The notes under the pieces are model-generated. The model saw only the letters and a program-made list of their open reading frames with translations. It was not told where the DNA came from and searched no databases. From the NCBI RefSeq assembly GCF_026107645.2, contig NZ_JAPCHV010000003.1, positions 248,001-312,000 of the forward strand: 64,000 nucleotides of DNA, read 5' to 3'. This DNA comes from Flavobacterium sp. MFBS3-15. Its GTDB lineage: Bacteria; Bacteroidota; Bacteroidia; Flavobacteriales; Flavobacteriaceae. The position numbers and the translations under genes were made by a program. Positions 33,422 through 43,222 of the stretch are shown here, piece after piece (the first letter of the stretch is position 1; every line of letters starts with the position of its first letter).

Positions 33422-36400
33422 CTACTCATTCGGCCTCTTAAACCTCGCAAACATACCGTTGGCTTTGTTAAATGCCGCTTTAGATGCCTCAAAGAATTCC
33501 ATATCGTTATTCTCTTCCATGATGATAAGAAGCGTCCTGTAGGCTTCAATTGAACTCATAATGTCGCTTGCGCCAAGGTTTTGGTCGGCCACAGGTAATG
33601 ATTTATAGTAATTGAGCGTTTCGGTATATTTGCCTATGAGCTTTGTCAGTAATTCGCGCGCTTCTTTTTTGCGGCCTGTCTGGTAGTACAGCCCTGCAAA
33701 AGGCTCGGAGATGAAGTAGTAGCCGTAATAATCTACAGGCATATTCTTCATTGCCAGGTCTGTCACTTTACCGGCCTTGTCAAGCTTGCCCTCCTTCACC
33801 AGAGCATCGCCAAGCCGTGCCAGGTTCTTCCGGAAACTGATGCTGTTTTTCTTTGTTTGCGGGTCGTGGTATATGCCGGTGTCGCCACCATTGCCCCAGT
33901 CCCATTTCATGACTATGCTGTACATATCGTCCGCGTCAATATAGCCCATGTCCAGCGGGCTTCCATCTTCCGGTATCGGGGTCTTTACCGGCACCAGCTT
34001 GTATACCATGCCTTCCAGTTGGAGGTAGTTTTTCAGCCAGGCATAGTCTTCGTCGTCAAACCTTCCGCCTGCAAAATAGATAGGCCTCTTCCAGTTGTTG
34101 GTGCGTATGATGTCCAGCATCACCAGGCTGTGTTTGTATATGGCTTCGTCCGGCAGGGTAATGTCCATATGCGGGACGATGGAATCATAACGCTGTGGCG
34201 AAACGACCTTGTTTTTGATTACGGTTTCCTTATCTACCGGGAAGCGTATATTCCTTATGGGGTAGTAGTTTACACTATGCCCATTATTCAGTGGGACTTT
34301 AGCCCGTTCGTCTTCAAGGGTCACAAACTTCATGAAGTCGTTGATGTTCATGGCCGAATCCTTAGCCTTACCCAGCGGATTGTAGAAGAGGAAGTCGCGT
34401 GTACCATCCACGTACTGGTCGTGTGTAAGGGTGATAGGTACAGGGTCCGACATATATGCCTTACGCTTCATCTGGTCAATGTACCAGTCCGTTGGCAACA
34501 GGGTAGAGCATACAATGCGCACATCGGTTCGGAAACCTTCTATTTCCTGAGCATACCAAAGCGGGAAAGTATCGTTGTCGCCTACGGTAAAGAGTATGGC
34601 ATTCGGCTCGCAGGAATCCAGGTAAGCCTTTGCCATCGACAGTGCCGTGTAGCGCCCAGATCGGTCGTGGTCGTCCCAGTTTTGCGATGCCATCAGCACC
34701 GGTGCGGCAAGCAGCGTTACTCCAAGTACCACAGGCATGGCAATTTTGGGAGCCAGGTATTTTTTGATGCCGTCGTAAATGGCGTATACGCCAAAGGCGA
34801 TCCACATGGCAAATACATAGTACGAACCTACAAGCACATAATCGCGTTCGCGTACCTCAAACGGCCTTTCGTTAAGGAATATTTTCAGTGCAATGCCCAT
34901 GAAAAGGAAGAGCGCCAGCAGTACATAAAAGCTTTTCAGGTCTTTCCTGGCATGGTATACCGCACCAATGATCCCTAGGATGAACGGCAGTAAAAAATAT
35001 ATATTGCGCCCCTTGTTGTTCTTCATGTCGGTGGTAAGGGCATGTTGCGGGCCAAGCCTCATCTCATCGATAAAGGTGATGCCGCTGAGCCAGTTGCCGT
35101 TGTTGTCCATTTCGCCCTGTACATCGTTCTGGCGGCCTGCAAAGTTCCACATCAGGTAGCGCCAGTACATGTAGCCAAATTGGTATTCGAACATATAAGC
35201 CATATTATCGCCAAAAGATGGCTTCTCCACGGTCAGGTAATTTTTATAATGCCTCAGGAACTTGTCATACTCCTTATAGCCTACATCGCCCTTGGCAAAA
35301 GCTGCCCGGAACTCATTGATAACCGCTTCCAGTTCACCCTTTATCTGGCCTATGGCAGCGGCGGCTTCCTGCGGTTCCATGGTCTCGATGTCAATGCCAT
35401 AACGCAGCAATTCACTGCCATAGTCATAATTGGGGTCAATCCTGAAATTTGGCGGCCCGGAAAAACTCATGTAGTTGGCAGCATGGTCGGTGCTGGTCAT
35501 CCTTGGCAGGAATGCGGTGTGGGTTTCATCAGGGTTTTGCTTGGCATTCTTGTAGTTGTTTACAATCTTGTATTTGCCGGTAGCATAATCGCGTTCGTAG
35601 TTGGGCTTGGCATCCTTGTACGGATTCTCCTTATCAAGCCCACTGTATATTTCGGTGTAAAGCGGCCCGAAGAATGTTTTCTGTTCGCCATACTGCTCGC
35701 GGTTGTAGTAGGCCAAAAGCTCTGCGGCATCCGATGGCTTGTTCTCGTTGATCACTACTTCGGCATTGGCACGTATTGGGAGCAGCATCCAGGTAGAAAA
35801 CCCTATGAGCAGGAACAGCAGGCAAAGCAATACGGTATTCAACAGGGCTTTTCCATTTTTTTGTGTGTAGCGCAGGCCAAAATAAAAAAAGGCCGCAATG
35901 ACAAGGAAAATGAATATGGTGCCTGAGTTGAACGGAAGGCCCAGGCTGTTGACCATGAATATCTCCGTGCGTCCGAAAAGCGCCATGGTGTAAGGCAGGA
36001 GAAACTTGAATACAAAGAAAAGTATGGCTATAGTAACAACATTGGCAATGATGAAATTCTTTACCGTTACCGTTTTGTAGTTTTTAAAGAAATAAATAAG
36101 CCCTATCGAAGGAATGGTGAGCAACGCCAAAAAGTGTACGCCGAACGAAAGCCCGAGGACAAGCGATATGAGCAGCAGCCACCTGTTGCCTCTTGGGGAT
36201 TGCATTTCCTCGCCCCATTTGAGGCCGGCCCAAAAAAGTATGGCTATGAGGAGCGATGCCATTGAGTATACTTCGGCTTCGGTAGCGTTGAACCAAAAGC
36301 TGTCCGAAAACAAAAAGGCAAGCGACCCTACAGCGGCGCTGCCCAGTACCATAAGGGCATTGTTACGGTTAAACTCTGCAAATCCCAACACCAGGTTTTT

Positions 36401-36709
36401 AAGTAGTATCGTAAGCGACCAAAACATGAGGAGGATGGTGAATGCACTCGAGACTACTGAAACCATGTTGACCATCAGGGCTATTTTATCGTCACCCGGT
36501 GCAAACATAGAGAAAAATGCCCCTGCCATCTGGAAGAGCGGCGCACCCGGGGGGTGGCCCACCTCAAGCTTGGCAGCGGTGGCAATATATTCGCCGCAGT
36601 CCCAAAAGCTAAGGGTACGTTCTACGGTAAGGCTGTAAACAATGAAGGCTATGGCAAAGAGACACCATCCTGTAATGGTATTCCACTTCCTGAAGTCCTG
36701 GTTTGTCAT
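33422..36709 (-). CDS. DUF2723 membrane protein, TMEM260-like (paralogue B)
   Basis: A 1095-residue protein that aligns with the one at 27091-30372 from end to end, including FWDCGEYIATAAKLEVG, the helix-rich N-terminal half, the GDNDTFPLWYAQEIEGFRTD block and the helical C-terminus. It starts MTNQDFRKWNTITGW. The likely role is envelope glycosylation, by family relation only. Both paralogues have similar upstream sequence (AAATAG followed by CTTTG), suggesting that the duplication included the promoter region. Confidence 0.85.
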   Translation of the reverse strand: MTNQDFRKWNTITGWCLFAIAFIVYSLTVERTLSFWDCGEYIATAAKLEVGHPPGAPLFQMAGAFFSMFAPGDDKIALMVNMVSVVSSAFTILLMFWSLTILLKNLVLGFAEFNRNNALMVLGSAAVGSLAFLFSDSFWFNATEAEVYSMASLLIAILFWAGLKWGEEMQSPRGNRWLLLISLVLGLSFGVHFLALLTIPSIGLIYFFKNYKTVTVKNFIIANVVTIAILFFVFKFLLPYTMALFGRTEIFMVNSLGLPFNSGTIFIFLVIAAFFYFGLRYTQKNGKALLNTVLLCLLFLLIGFSTWMLLPIRANAEVVINENKPSDAAELLAYYNREQYGEQKTFFGPLYTEIYSGLDKENPYKDAKPNYERDYATGKYKIVNNYKNAKQNPDETHTAFLPRMTSTDHAANYMSFSGPPNFRIDPNYDYGSELLRYGIDIETMEPQEAAAAIGQIKGELEAVINEFRAAFAKGDVGYKEYDKFLRHYKNYLTVEKPSFGDNMAYMFEYQFGYMYWRYLMWNFAGRQNDVQGEMDNNGNWLSGITFIDEMRLGPQHALTTDMKNNKGRNIYFLLPFILGIIGAVYHARKDLKSFYVLLALFLFMGIALKIFLNERPFEVRERDYVLVGSYYVFAMWIAFGVYAIYDGIKKYLAPKIAMPVVLGVTLLAAPVLMASQNWDDHDRSGRYTALSMAKAYLDSCEPNAILFTVGDNDTFPLWYAQEIEGFRTDVRIVCSTLLPTDWYIDQMKRKAYMSDPVPITLTHDQYVDGTRDFLFYNPLGKAKDSAMNINDFMKFVTLEDERAKVPLNNGHSVNYYPIRNIRFPVDKETVIKNKVVSPQRYDSIVPHMDITLPDEAIYKHSLVMLDIIRTNNWKRPIYFAGGRFDDEDYAWLKNYLQLEGMVYKLVPVKTPIPEDGSPLDMGYIDADDMYSIVMKWDWGNGGDTGIYHDPQTKKNSISFRKNLARLGDALVKEGKLDKAGKVTDLAMKNMPVDYYGYYFISEPFAGLYYQTGRKKEARELLTKLIGKYTETLNYYKSLPVADQNLGASDIMSSIEAYRTLLIIMEENNDMEFFEASKAAFNKANGMFARFKRPNE

Positions 36710-36809
36710 GTAATTGGGTAAGAAATTGGTTTAATTATATTACAAAGAAAAGCTATTTTACTGCTTACCAAACGGTGAAACTATTTTTTTGATATTTTTT
36801 CCTGAAAAA

Positions 36810-36840
36810 TTTGCAATAAAAAAATTATGTGCTACATTTG
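36810..36840 (+). promoter_or_regulatory. Promoter of tRNA-Gln
   Basis: TTTG at 36810-36813 and TACATTTG at 36833-36840, 19 bases apart. Predicted start about 60 bases before the tRNA. Confidence 0.6.
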
Positions 36841-36903
36841 CACCCGCAATCAGGTACTACAGCGGTTGTGCGAGCAAAAGCAGTAGTGTTTAAAAGCAAA
36901 AAT

Positions 36904-36974
36904 TGGTCTATGGTGTAATGGTAACACTACTGATTTTGGTTCAGTCATTCTAGGTTCGAGTCCTAGTAGACCAA
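36904..36974 (+). tRNA. tRNA-Gln (anticodon UUG)
   Basis: A complete cloverleaf: acceptor TGGTCTA/TAGACCA, D-arm closing with GTG/CAC, anticodon stem ACTGA/TCAGT around the loop TTTTGGT (anticodon TTG) and T-arm CTAGG TTCGAGT CCTAG. The discriminator base is A and CCA is not encoded. A strong terminator follows at once. Confidence 0.95.
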
Positions 36975-36978
36975 CAAA

Positions 36979-37008
36979 AAACCTCTCAAGCAATTGAGAG
37001 GTTTTTTT
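36979..37008 (+). terminator. Terminator of tRNA-Gln
   Basis: AACCTCTCAA pairs with TTGAGAGGTT around GCAA and is followed by a T run. Confidence 0.9.
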
Positions 37009-37019
37009 GTTTCTTATTG

Positions 37020-37115
37020 TTATTGCGAGGAGGAACGACGAAGCAATCTTTTCTGGTTAAAACATACGGTTGTTAATGAAAGATTGCTGCGCTCGATGCT
37101 TCCACTTGCAATGAC
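37020..37115. repeat. REP-like palindromic element
   Basis: Outer ends TTATTGCGAG and CTTGCAATGAC are inverted; the inner pair AGCAATCTTT / AAAGATTGCT is also inverted. Same family as 9048-9166. It fills the gap between the tRNA and the stress protein gene. Confidence 0.65.
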
Positions 37116-37171
37116 GGGATGTTGAATATCTGTATGTGTTTTCTTGCTTAATAAGATTCCGGGATTTTGTA

Positions 37172-37210
37172 AAATATAAAACCCCAAAGGTTTTTGGACT
37201 TTTGGGGTTT
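37172..37210 (-). terminator. Terminator of the universal stress protein gene
   Basis: AAACCCCAAA pairs with TTTGGGGTTT; on the minus strand a T-rich stretch follows. Confidence 0.75.
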
Positions 37211-37233
37211 GCAGATGTTATTTTGTCGAAAAA

Positions 37234-38079
37234 TTATATCCTGAATGTTACCACGGGCCTTACCGAATGGTTGACAAGGTCTTCGCTGATGCTTCCGTTG
37301 AAGAAGTGGGCGAGCCCCTGCCTGCCGTGCGTGCACATGCCTATCAGGTCGGCATTGACGCTGTTGGCAAAGTGCAGGATGCCTTTTTCTACATTCACAT
37401 CATTATATACGTGGGTAGTGTAGCCGTTAGCGACCTGGAACCCGGATATGAAATCGTGCATTTTCTTTTCGGCGGCGTGGGTCGATTTAAAATCGTTTGG
37501 CGTGTTAACGAACACAAGATGAAGGTGGATGCCGAACATGTTGGCGAAGTCGACCACTTTGGCAAACGGTTTTTTGATCTCGTCAGTGAAATTTGAAGCA
37601 AACACGAATTTTTGCGGATTGAACTCACCTTCGTCTTTTTTGATTACAAGAACAGGCACGTCAGATGTCCTTACAACTTTCTCGGTATTGGATCCGATGA
37701 ACATTTCGCGGAAGCCGCTGGCGCCATGCGATCCCATTACTACAAGGTCGATGCCGTGTTTTTTACTGTGCGAAATGATTCCGTCGAAAGCCCTGTCGAA
37801 CTGGATGGCTTCAACAACAGGTATGCCTTCAAGAAAAGGTTCCCGCAGGATGTCTTCAAAACGCTCGCGTGTCTTTTCCATAAAGAACATCACCTCAGGG
37901 AGATCGCTGCTGCTGCCTACTGCGTTGCTTTCGCCAATCCCGTCGCTGGCCAGTGCCGGAAGTTCCAGCATGTGCAGCAGGAATATTTCGCCGTCATTTT
38001 CGCGTGCAATCTGTGCTGCGACCTTTAGGGCATATTCAGCGTGTTCGGAGAAGTCAGTAGGTACTAGGATTTTTTTCAT
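37234..38079 (-). CDS. Tandem-domain universal stress protein
   Basis: A 281-residue cytoplasmic protein with two UspA domains. Domain 1 (1-150) opens KKILVPTDFSEHAEYALKVA and carries the ATP-binding pattern GSHGASGFREMFIGSNTEKV. Domain 2 (151-281) opens QKFVFASNF and ends with CTHGRQGLAHFFNGSISEDLV, a weaker form of the motif. The family binds nucleotides and helps stress survival; the partner is unknown. Confidence 0.9.
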   Translation of the reverse strand: MKKILVPTDFSEHAEYALKVAAQIARENDGEIFLLHMLELPALASDGIGESNAVGSSSDLPEVMFFMEKTRERFEDILREPFLEGIPVVEAIQFDRAFDGIISHSKKHGIDLVVMGSHGASGFREMFIGSNTEKVVRTSDVPVLVIKKDEGEFNPQKFVFASNFTDEIKKPFAKVVDFANMFGIHLHLVFVNTPNDFKSTHAAEKKMHDFISGFQVANGYTTHVYNDVNVEKGILHFANSVNADLIGMCTHGRQGLAHFFNGSISEDLVNHSVRPVVTFRI

Positions 38080-38150
38080 GGTTTTAAAATTAACAAGATT
38101 TTGGTTGGAAATTTAATACAATAAAGGTAGGTATTAATTTCGGATTAACC

Positions 38151-38184
38151 AATGATTTTCAAGATTTATCTAATGATTTTCAAG
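38151..38184. promoter_or_regulatory. Direct repeats upstream of the rimP promoter
   Basis: AATGATTTTCAAG occurs at 38151-38163 and 38172-38184, spaced 21 bases start to start (two helical turns), directly before the promoter of rimP-nusA-infB. Possible activator or repressor site. Confidence 0.45.
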
Positions 38185-38200
38185 TTATAAAAAAAAGTCA

Positions 38201-38208
38201 TATATTTG
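38201..38208 (+). promoter_or_regulatory. -7 promoter element of rimP-nusA-infB
   Basis: TATATTTG matches TAnnTTTG. Predicted start about 38214, giving a leader of about 55 bases that contains the hairpin at 38237-38261. Confidence 0.6.
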
Positions 38209-38236
38209 CAGGGTTATTTAATAATCACTAAATAAT

Positions 38237-38261
38237 GAGGGGACAGGAGTCCCCTCTTTTT
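38237..38261 (+). promoter_or_regulatory. Terminator-like hairpin in the rimP leader
   Basis: GAGGGGA pairs with TCCCCTC around a 6-base loop and is followed by five T. Lying between the promoter and the rimP ATG at 38270, it has the form of an attenuator. Confidence 0.6.
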
Positions 38262-38269
38262 ATACAATT

Positions 38270-38734
38270 ATGACATTCAGGGAAAAAGTGGCATCTCTGT
38301 TGGAAAAGGGCCTGGAAGAGCATCCCTCGCTCTTTCTCATAGAACTCTCCATAACAGGGGCCAACAAAATAGTGGTAACGCTTGATGGCGATAACGGGGT
38401 AACCCTTCAGGACTGCATTGATATCAGCAGGGCCATAGAGCATAACCTGGACCGTGAAGAGGAAGACTTTTCGCTGGAAGTGGCTTCGGCCGGGGCAACG
38501 ACCCCTATGGTAAACCCGAGGCAGTACAAAAAAAACATTGGCAGGACGCTTAAGGTTAAAACGGCCGATCAGGAAATCGAGGCTGAAATAACCGATGCGA
38601 ACGACGAGCATATTGTTTTGGAATGGCAGGCCCGTGAGCCAAAACAAATAGGAAAAGGAAAAGAAACCGTCCAAAAAAGGGTTGAGATACCTTATTCGGA
38701 CATTAAAGAAGCAGTTGTTGTAATAAAATTTTAA
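38270..38734 (+). CDS. rimP: Ribosome maturation factor RimP
   Basis: A 154-residue factor for 30S subunit assembly. N-terminal alpha/beta domain ([21 protein letters not shown], then the conserved [14 protein letters not shown]) and C-terminal SH3-like domain. It heads the conserved rimP-nusA-infB operon; its stop is 17 bases before nusA. A terminator-like hairpin precedes it. Confidence 0.93.
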   Translation: MTFREKVASLLEKGLEEHPSLFLIELSITGANKIVVTLDGDNGVTLQDCIDISRAIEHNLDREEEDFSLEVASAGATTPMVNPRQYKKNIGRTLKVKTADQEIEAEITDANDEHIVLEWQAREPKQIGKGKETVQKRVEIPYSDIKEAVVVIKF

Positions 38735-38751
38735 AAAAATAAAGAGTTGGC

Positions 38752-39993
38752 ATGGAAAATCTCGCATTAATAGATTCGTTTTCAGAGTTTAAAGATGATA
38801 AGCTTATAGATCGCGTTACGCTGATGGCGATACTTGAAGATGTATTCAGGAACGCGCTGAAAAAGAAATACGGGTCGGATGATAACTTTGACATCATCAT
38901 CAACCCTGATAAAGGCGATATGGAGATATGGAGGAACCGTGTAGTGGTTGCCGACGGAGAGGTAGAAGATCCTAACCAGGAAATATCACTTACCGAAGCC
39001 AGGAAAATCGAGCCGGACTTTGAAGTTGGAGAAGATGTGTCGGAAGAAGTGAAGCTTATCCAGCTGGGCCGCAGGGCGATACTGGCATTACGACAAAACC
39101 TGATCTCTAAGATACACGAGCACGACAATACCAACCTGTACAAGCAGTTTAAGGATCTTATTGGCGATATTTATACGGCAGAAGTACACCACGTAAGGCC
39201 AAAAGCCGTAATTTTGGTGGATGATGAGGGCAACGAAATCGTTTTGCCGAAAGAAAAACAGATACCATCCGACTTTTTCAGGAAGGGAGACAACGTACGC
39301 GGCATCATTGAAAATGTGGAGCTGAAAGGCAACAAGCCGCAAATCATTATGTCACGCACATCCGAAATGTTCCTTGAGAAGTTGTTCGAACAGGAGATAC
39401 CTGAGGTTTTCGACGGCCTTATTACCGTAAAAAAAGTGGTAAGGATCCCGGGCGAAAAAGCGAAGGTGGCAGTAGATTCTTATGATGACAGGATTGACCC
39501 GGTAGGTGCCTGTGTGGGTATGAAAGGATCGCGAATCCACGGCATCGTGAGGGAGCTTGGCAACGAGAACATCGACGTGATCAATTATACTACCAATACA
39601 CAATTGTATATATCCAGGGCGCTTAGTCCGGCTAAAGTGTCTTCCATCAAAATCGATGAGGCCAATGGCAGGGCAGAGGTATTCCTTAAGTTGGAGGAAG
39701 TTTCAAAGGCCATAGGCCGAGGCGGGCACAATATTAGGCTGGCAGGATTATTGACAGGATATGAGCTTGACGTTATCCGCGAAGGCAATGCTGCAGAAGA
39801 TGAAGATGTTGAGCTGACAGAATTCTCAGACGAGATAGAGGGCTGGATCATTGAGGAGTTTGCAAAAATAGGCCTTGATACTGCCAGGAGCGTACTAAGG
39901 CAGGATGTGGCCGACCTTGTGAGGAGGACCGACCTTGAGGAAGAAACCATCCTTGATGTTGTCAGGATATTGAAGGAGGAATTCGAGGACTAA
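38752..39993 (+). CDS. nusA: Transcription termination/antitermination factor NusA
   Basis: A 413-residue protein that binds RNA polymerase and RNA. Order: N-terminal polymerase-binding domain (1-~130), S1 domain (~135-200), then two KH domains, with GACVGMKGSRIHGIVRELGNE and GRGGHNIRLAGLLTGY as RNA-binding loops (the first quoted as GACVGMKGSRIHG). It ends with an acidic tail and lacks the two C-terminal acidic repeats of E. coli NusA, as is usual outside proteobacteria. Confidence 0.96.
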   Translation: MENLALIDSFSEFKDDKLIDRVTLMAILEDVFRNALKKKYGSDDNFDIIINPDKGDMEIWRNRVVVADGEVEDPNQEISLTEARKIEPDFEVGEDVSEEVKLIQLGRRAILALRQNLISKIHEHDNTNLYKQFKDLIGDIYTAEVHHVRPKAVILVDDEGNEIVLPKEKQIPSDFFRKGDNVRGIIENVELKGNKPQIIMSRTSEMFLEKLFEQEIPEVFDGLITVKKVVRIPGEKAKVAVDSYDDRIDPVGACVGMKGSRIHGIVRELGNENIDVINYTTNTQLYISRALSPAKVSSIKIDEANGRAEVFLKLEEVSKAIGRGGHNIRLAGLLTGYELDVIREGNAAEDEDVELTEFSDEIEGWIIEEFAKIGLDTARSVLRQDVADLVRRTDLEEETILDVVRILKEEFED

Positions 39994-40044
39994 GGCTAAC
40001 CGACACAACACAACACAACAAAGAAGATAATTTAATAAGATTGT

Positions 40045-42858
40045 ATGTCTGAAGAAAGAGCAATAAGAATAAACAAAGTATTAAGGGAATTGAATATTTC
40101 GCTTGACAGGGCAGTGGAGTTCCTTAAGGAAAAAGGACACGCCATTGAGGCCAGCCCTAATGCCAAGATATCAGGCGACGAATACAATGCCCTTTTCAAC
40201 CAATTTTCTGCCGACAAAGGAAAAAAAGACGCTTCCCTCGAAGTAAGTGAGGAAAAGAGGAAAGAGAAGGAAGCGCTTCGCATAGAGCGCGAACGCGAGA
40301 TGGAAGAAAAGAGGAAGCAGGAAGAGGACAGGCAGCGCCATGAAGTGATAAAAGCGAAAGCATCACTGTCGGGCCCTGTTGCCGTGGGCAAAATTGACCT
40401 TGATGCCAAAAAGAATGAGCCTGCTTCAGACACGCCTTCTAAACCTGAGCCACAAGCAGCAGCGCCTGTACTGCAACAGGAACAACCCAAACCTGCCGAG
40501 CCCAAGGCGGAGCCGGTTAAGGAAAAACCTGCTGCCGAAGCGCCTAAAGCAGCACAGGAAGCACCAGAAGAAGAACCAAAACCAGTAGCTCAGGAGCCTG
40601 CACAGCCTGCGGCTCCCGGTGATGAAAAAATACAGACCCAATACCAAAAACTTACCGGGGCTACCTTTACAGGGCAAAAAATCGACCTTTCGCAGTTCGA
40701 TAAGCCTAAGAAGAAAAAAGAAGACTTCCGTAAGGATGGTCCGAGGCCCGGTGCCAATAATACAGCAGGGGGAGGCGCAGGCCAAAACCAGCAGGGTGGT
40801 GCCGATAAAAAGAAACGCAACAGGATTACCCCTAAGCCGCAAGGACAGGGAGGTCCGGGGCAGGGCGGCCAGAACAGGCCGGGCCAGCAGGGCGGCAACA
40901 AATTTGGCCCTAATACAGGCAAACGTCCGGCCATTGTAGCCAAGGTAGAGCCTACCGAAGAAGAAGTTAAGAACCAGATCCGCGAGACCCTCGAAAAGCT
41001 TCAGGGCAAAGGAGGAAAATCCAAAGCGGCAAAATACAGGAGGGATAAGCGTGACAGCCACCGCCAGAAGTCGGACGACGAACAAAGGATGCTCGACGAA
41101 GGCAGCAAGACGCTTAAGGTTACCGAATTTGTAACCGTTGGTGAGATCGCTACCATGATGGATGTGCCTATCACTAAAGTTATATCGGTATGTATGTCGC
41201 TGGGCATCATGGTAACCATGAACCAGAGGCTTGATGCCGAAACCCTTACCATTGTAGCCGATGAATTTGGGTATGAAGTGGAATTCATCACTACCGACAT
41301 TGAAGAAGCGATGGAAGTTGTGGAGGACAGGGAGGAAGACCTTGTATTCAGGGCTCCGATCGTTACTGTAATGGGCCACGTTGACCACGGTAAGACATCT
41401 CTGCTTGACTACATCCGTAAGGAAAATGTGATTGCGGGCGAATCGGGTGGTATCACGCAGCATATCGGTGCCTACGGGGTAACCCTTGACAACGGGCAAA
41501 AGATAGCATTCCTCGATACACCGGGCCACGAAGCGTTTACCGCGATGAGGGCCAGGGGTGCGCAGGTTACGGATATTGCGATCATCGTTATCGCGGCAGA
41601 CGACGACATCATGCCACAGACGAAGGAAGCCATCAACCACGCACAGGCAGCTGGTGTTCCCATCATTTTTGCAATCAACAAAGTGGATAAGCCGGCGGCA
41701 AATCCTGAAAAGATAAAAGAGAGGCTTGCGGGCATGAACCTCCTGGTGGAAGACTGGGGCGGTAAAATACAGTCGCATGACATTTCGGCCAAAACAGGCC
41801 TTGGTGTGAAAGACCTTCTTGAAAAAGTATTGCTTGAGGCCGAGATACTCGACCTTAAGGCCAACCCGGACAAAGCGGCTGTAGGTACAGTTGTAGAAGC
41901 GTTTCTTGATAAAGGTCGCGGCTATGTATCGACAGTGCTTGTACAGGGCGGTACACTTAAAGTGGGCGACTATGTCCTTGCAGGTAAGCACCACGGCAAG
42001 ATCAAGGCGATGCACGACGAGCGTGGCCACAATGTAAAATCAGCAGGCCCATCGACACCTATATCGATACTTGGACTTGATGGCGCGCCAACGGCGGGTG
42101 ACAAGTTCAGTGTATTCGAAGACGAAAGGGAAGCAAAACAGATCGCTGCCAAGCGTACCCAATTGATGCGCGAGCAGTCGGTACGTACGCAGAGGCACAT
42201 TACCCTTGCCGAGATTGGAAGGCGTATTGCCCTTGGGCAGTTCAAGGAACTTAACATTATCCTTAAAGGTGACGTGGACGGTTCGGTAGAAGCGCTATCA
42301 GACTCGTTCTCGAAACTTTCGACCGAAGAGATACAAATCAACATCATACACAAAGGCGTTGGTGCGATTACCGAATCGGACGTATTGCTTGCTTCGGCTT
42401 CGGATGCGATCATCATCGGGTTCAACGTTCGCCCTTCTGCAAGTGCAAGGACGCTGGCCGACAAAGAGGAAATCGACATCAGGAACTACTCGATCATCTA
42501 TGATGCCATCGACGACCTTAAAGACGCAATGGAAGGCATGCTTTCGCCTGAGCTTAAGGAGGAAGTTACCGGTACAGCCGAGATACGCGAAACGTTCAAG
42601 ATTTCGAAAGTGGGTACCATTGCAGGATGTATGGTTACTGACGGCAAGATATTCAGGAATTCCAAGATCAGGCTCATCCGCGACGGCGTAGTTATCTACA
42701 CCGGGGAACTTGCCGCGCTGAAACGCTTTAAGGACGACGTGAAGGAAGTTTCCAAAGGTTACGACTGTGGTATGCAGATCAAGAACTACAACGACATACA
42801 GCAACTGGACATCGTCGAGGCCTACCAGGAAGTAGAAGTGAAGAAGAAGCTGAAATAA
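40045..42858 (+). CDS. infB: Translation initiation factor IF-2
   Basis: A 937-residue GTPase that brings fMet-tRNA to the 30S subunit. An N-terminal IF2 helix region is followed by a long Pro/Ala/Lys-rich linker (residues ~60-330, with a Gly/Gln/Asn-rich patch). Then come the G domain with [14 protein letters not shown] (G1), DTPGHEAF (G3) and NKVDKP (G4), and the C-terminal IF2 domains. The linker is much more variable than the rest, as expected. It is the last gene of the rimP operon and is followed by a terminator. Confidence 0.97.
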   Translation: MSEERAIRINKVLRELNISLDRAVEFLKEKGHAIEASPNAKISGDEYNALFNQFSADKGKKDASLEVSEEKRKEKEALRIEREREMEEKRKQEEDRQRHEVIKAKASLSGPVAVGKIDLDAKKNEPASDTPSKPEPQAAAPVLQQEQPKPAEPKAEPVKEKPAAEAPKAAQEAPEEEPKPVAQEPAQPAAPGDEKIQTQYQKLTGATFTGQKIDLSQFDKPKKKKEDFRKDGPRPGANNTAGGGAGQNQQGGADKKKRNRITPKPQGQGGPGQGGQNRPGQQGGNKFGPNTGKRPAIVAKVEPTEEEVKNQIRETLEKLQGKGGKSKAAKYRRDKRDSHRQKSDDEQRMLDEGSKTLKVTEFVTVGEIATMMDVPITKVISVCMSLGIMVTMNQRLDAETLTIVADEFGYEVEFITTDIEEAMEVVEDREEDLVFRAPIVTVMGHVDHGKTSLLDYIRKENVIAGESGGITQHIGAYGVTLDNGQKIAFLDTPGHEAFTAMRARGAQVTDIAIIVIAADDDIMPQTKEAINHAQAAGVPIIFAINKVDKPAANPEKIKERLAGMNLLVEDWGGKIQSHDISAKTGLGVKDLLEKVLLEAEILDLKANPDKAAVGTVVEAFLDKGRGYVSTVLVQGGTLKVGDYVLAGKHHGKIKAMHDERGHNVKSAGPSTPISILGLDGAPTAGDKFSVFEDEREAKQIAAKRTQLMREQSVRTQRHITLAEIGRRIALGQFKELNIILKGDVDGSVEALSDSFSKLSTEEIQINIIHKGVGAITESDVLLASASDAIIIGFNVRPSASARTLADKEEIDIRNYSIIYDAIDDLKDAMEGMLSPELKEEVTGTAEIRETFKISKVGTIAGCMVTDGKIFRNSKIRLIRDGVVIYTGELAALKRFKDDVKEVSKGYDCGMQIKNYNDIQQLDIVEAYQEVEVKKKLK

Positions 42859-42879
42859 TCTTTAGCTTTCAGATATACG

Positions 42880-42907
42880 AAACCCATGCGTGAGCATGGG
42901 TTTTTTA
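42880..42907 (+). terminator. Terminator of infB
   Basis: AAACCCATGC pairs with GCATGGGTTT around GTGA and is followed by TTTATTT. Confidence 0.9.
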
Positions 42908-42957
42908 TTTGATACGGCTATGTTTTCGCGCACCCATTGACAATTGTTGTTTTCGTT

Positions 42958-43139
42958 CCCCTTCCCCTCCCCTTGAGAGGTGCCCATAGGGCGGGGTGGT
43001 TAAAAACACCTTCAATATCTCTACGACTGCCTAAACCACCCCGGCTTTTAGCCACCCCTCCGGGGGTAGGGAAGAGCTCCACTCGTACCGATCAATACTT
43101 CGATGCCTATGAAAGACTGCTTCGTGCATCGCAGTGATG
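42958..43139. repeat. Composite intergenic repeat between infB and metK
   Basis: Holds a GC-rich inverted pair (GGGCGGGGTGGTTAAAA ... CTAAACCACCCCGGC), framed by CCTTCCCCTCCCC and CCCCTCCGGGGGTAGGG, then a half REP-like end (GAAAGACTGCTTCGTGC ... GCAGTGATGG). No gene is seen in the 363 bases between infB and metK. Confidence 0.5.
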
Positions 43140-43165
43140 GTACACATAAATCGTTCTGTCACGGC

Positions 43166-43195
43166 AAAAAAAACGCCCTCCTGTTAAAGAGAGCG
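43166..43195 (-). terminator. Terminator of metK
   Basis: CGCTCTC pairs with GAGGGCG (one wobble) on the minus strand, followed by a long T run. Confidence 0.7.
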
Positions 43196-43222
43196 ATTTT
43201 CCAATATAAAGGTTAGTAACAA

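Noticed and set aside
40426..42030. Long minus-strand ORF (534 codons) opposite infB
   Set aside because: Antisense shadow of the IF-2 coding sequence; composition is implausible and there is no promoter or family match.
42937..43137. 66-codon ORF between infB and metK
   Set aside because: It lies wholly within a composite intergenic repeat.
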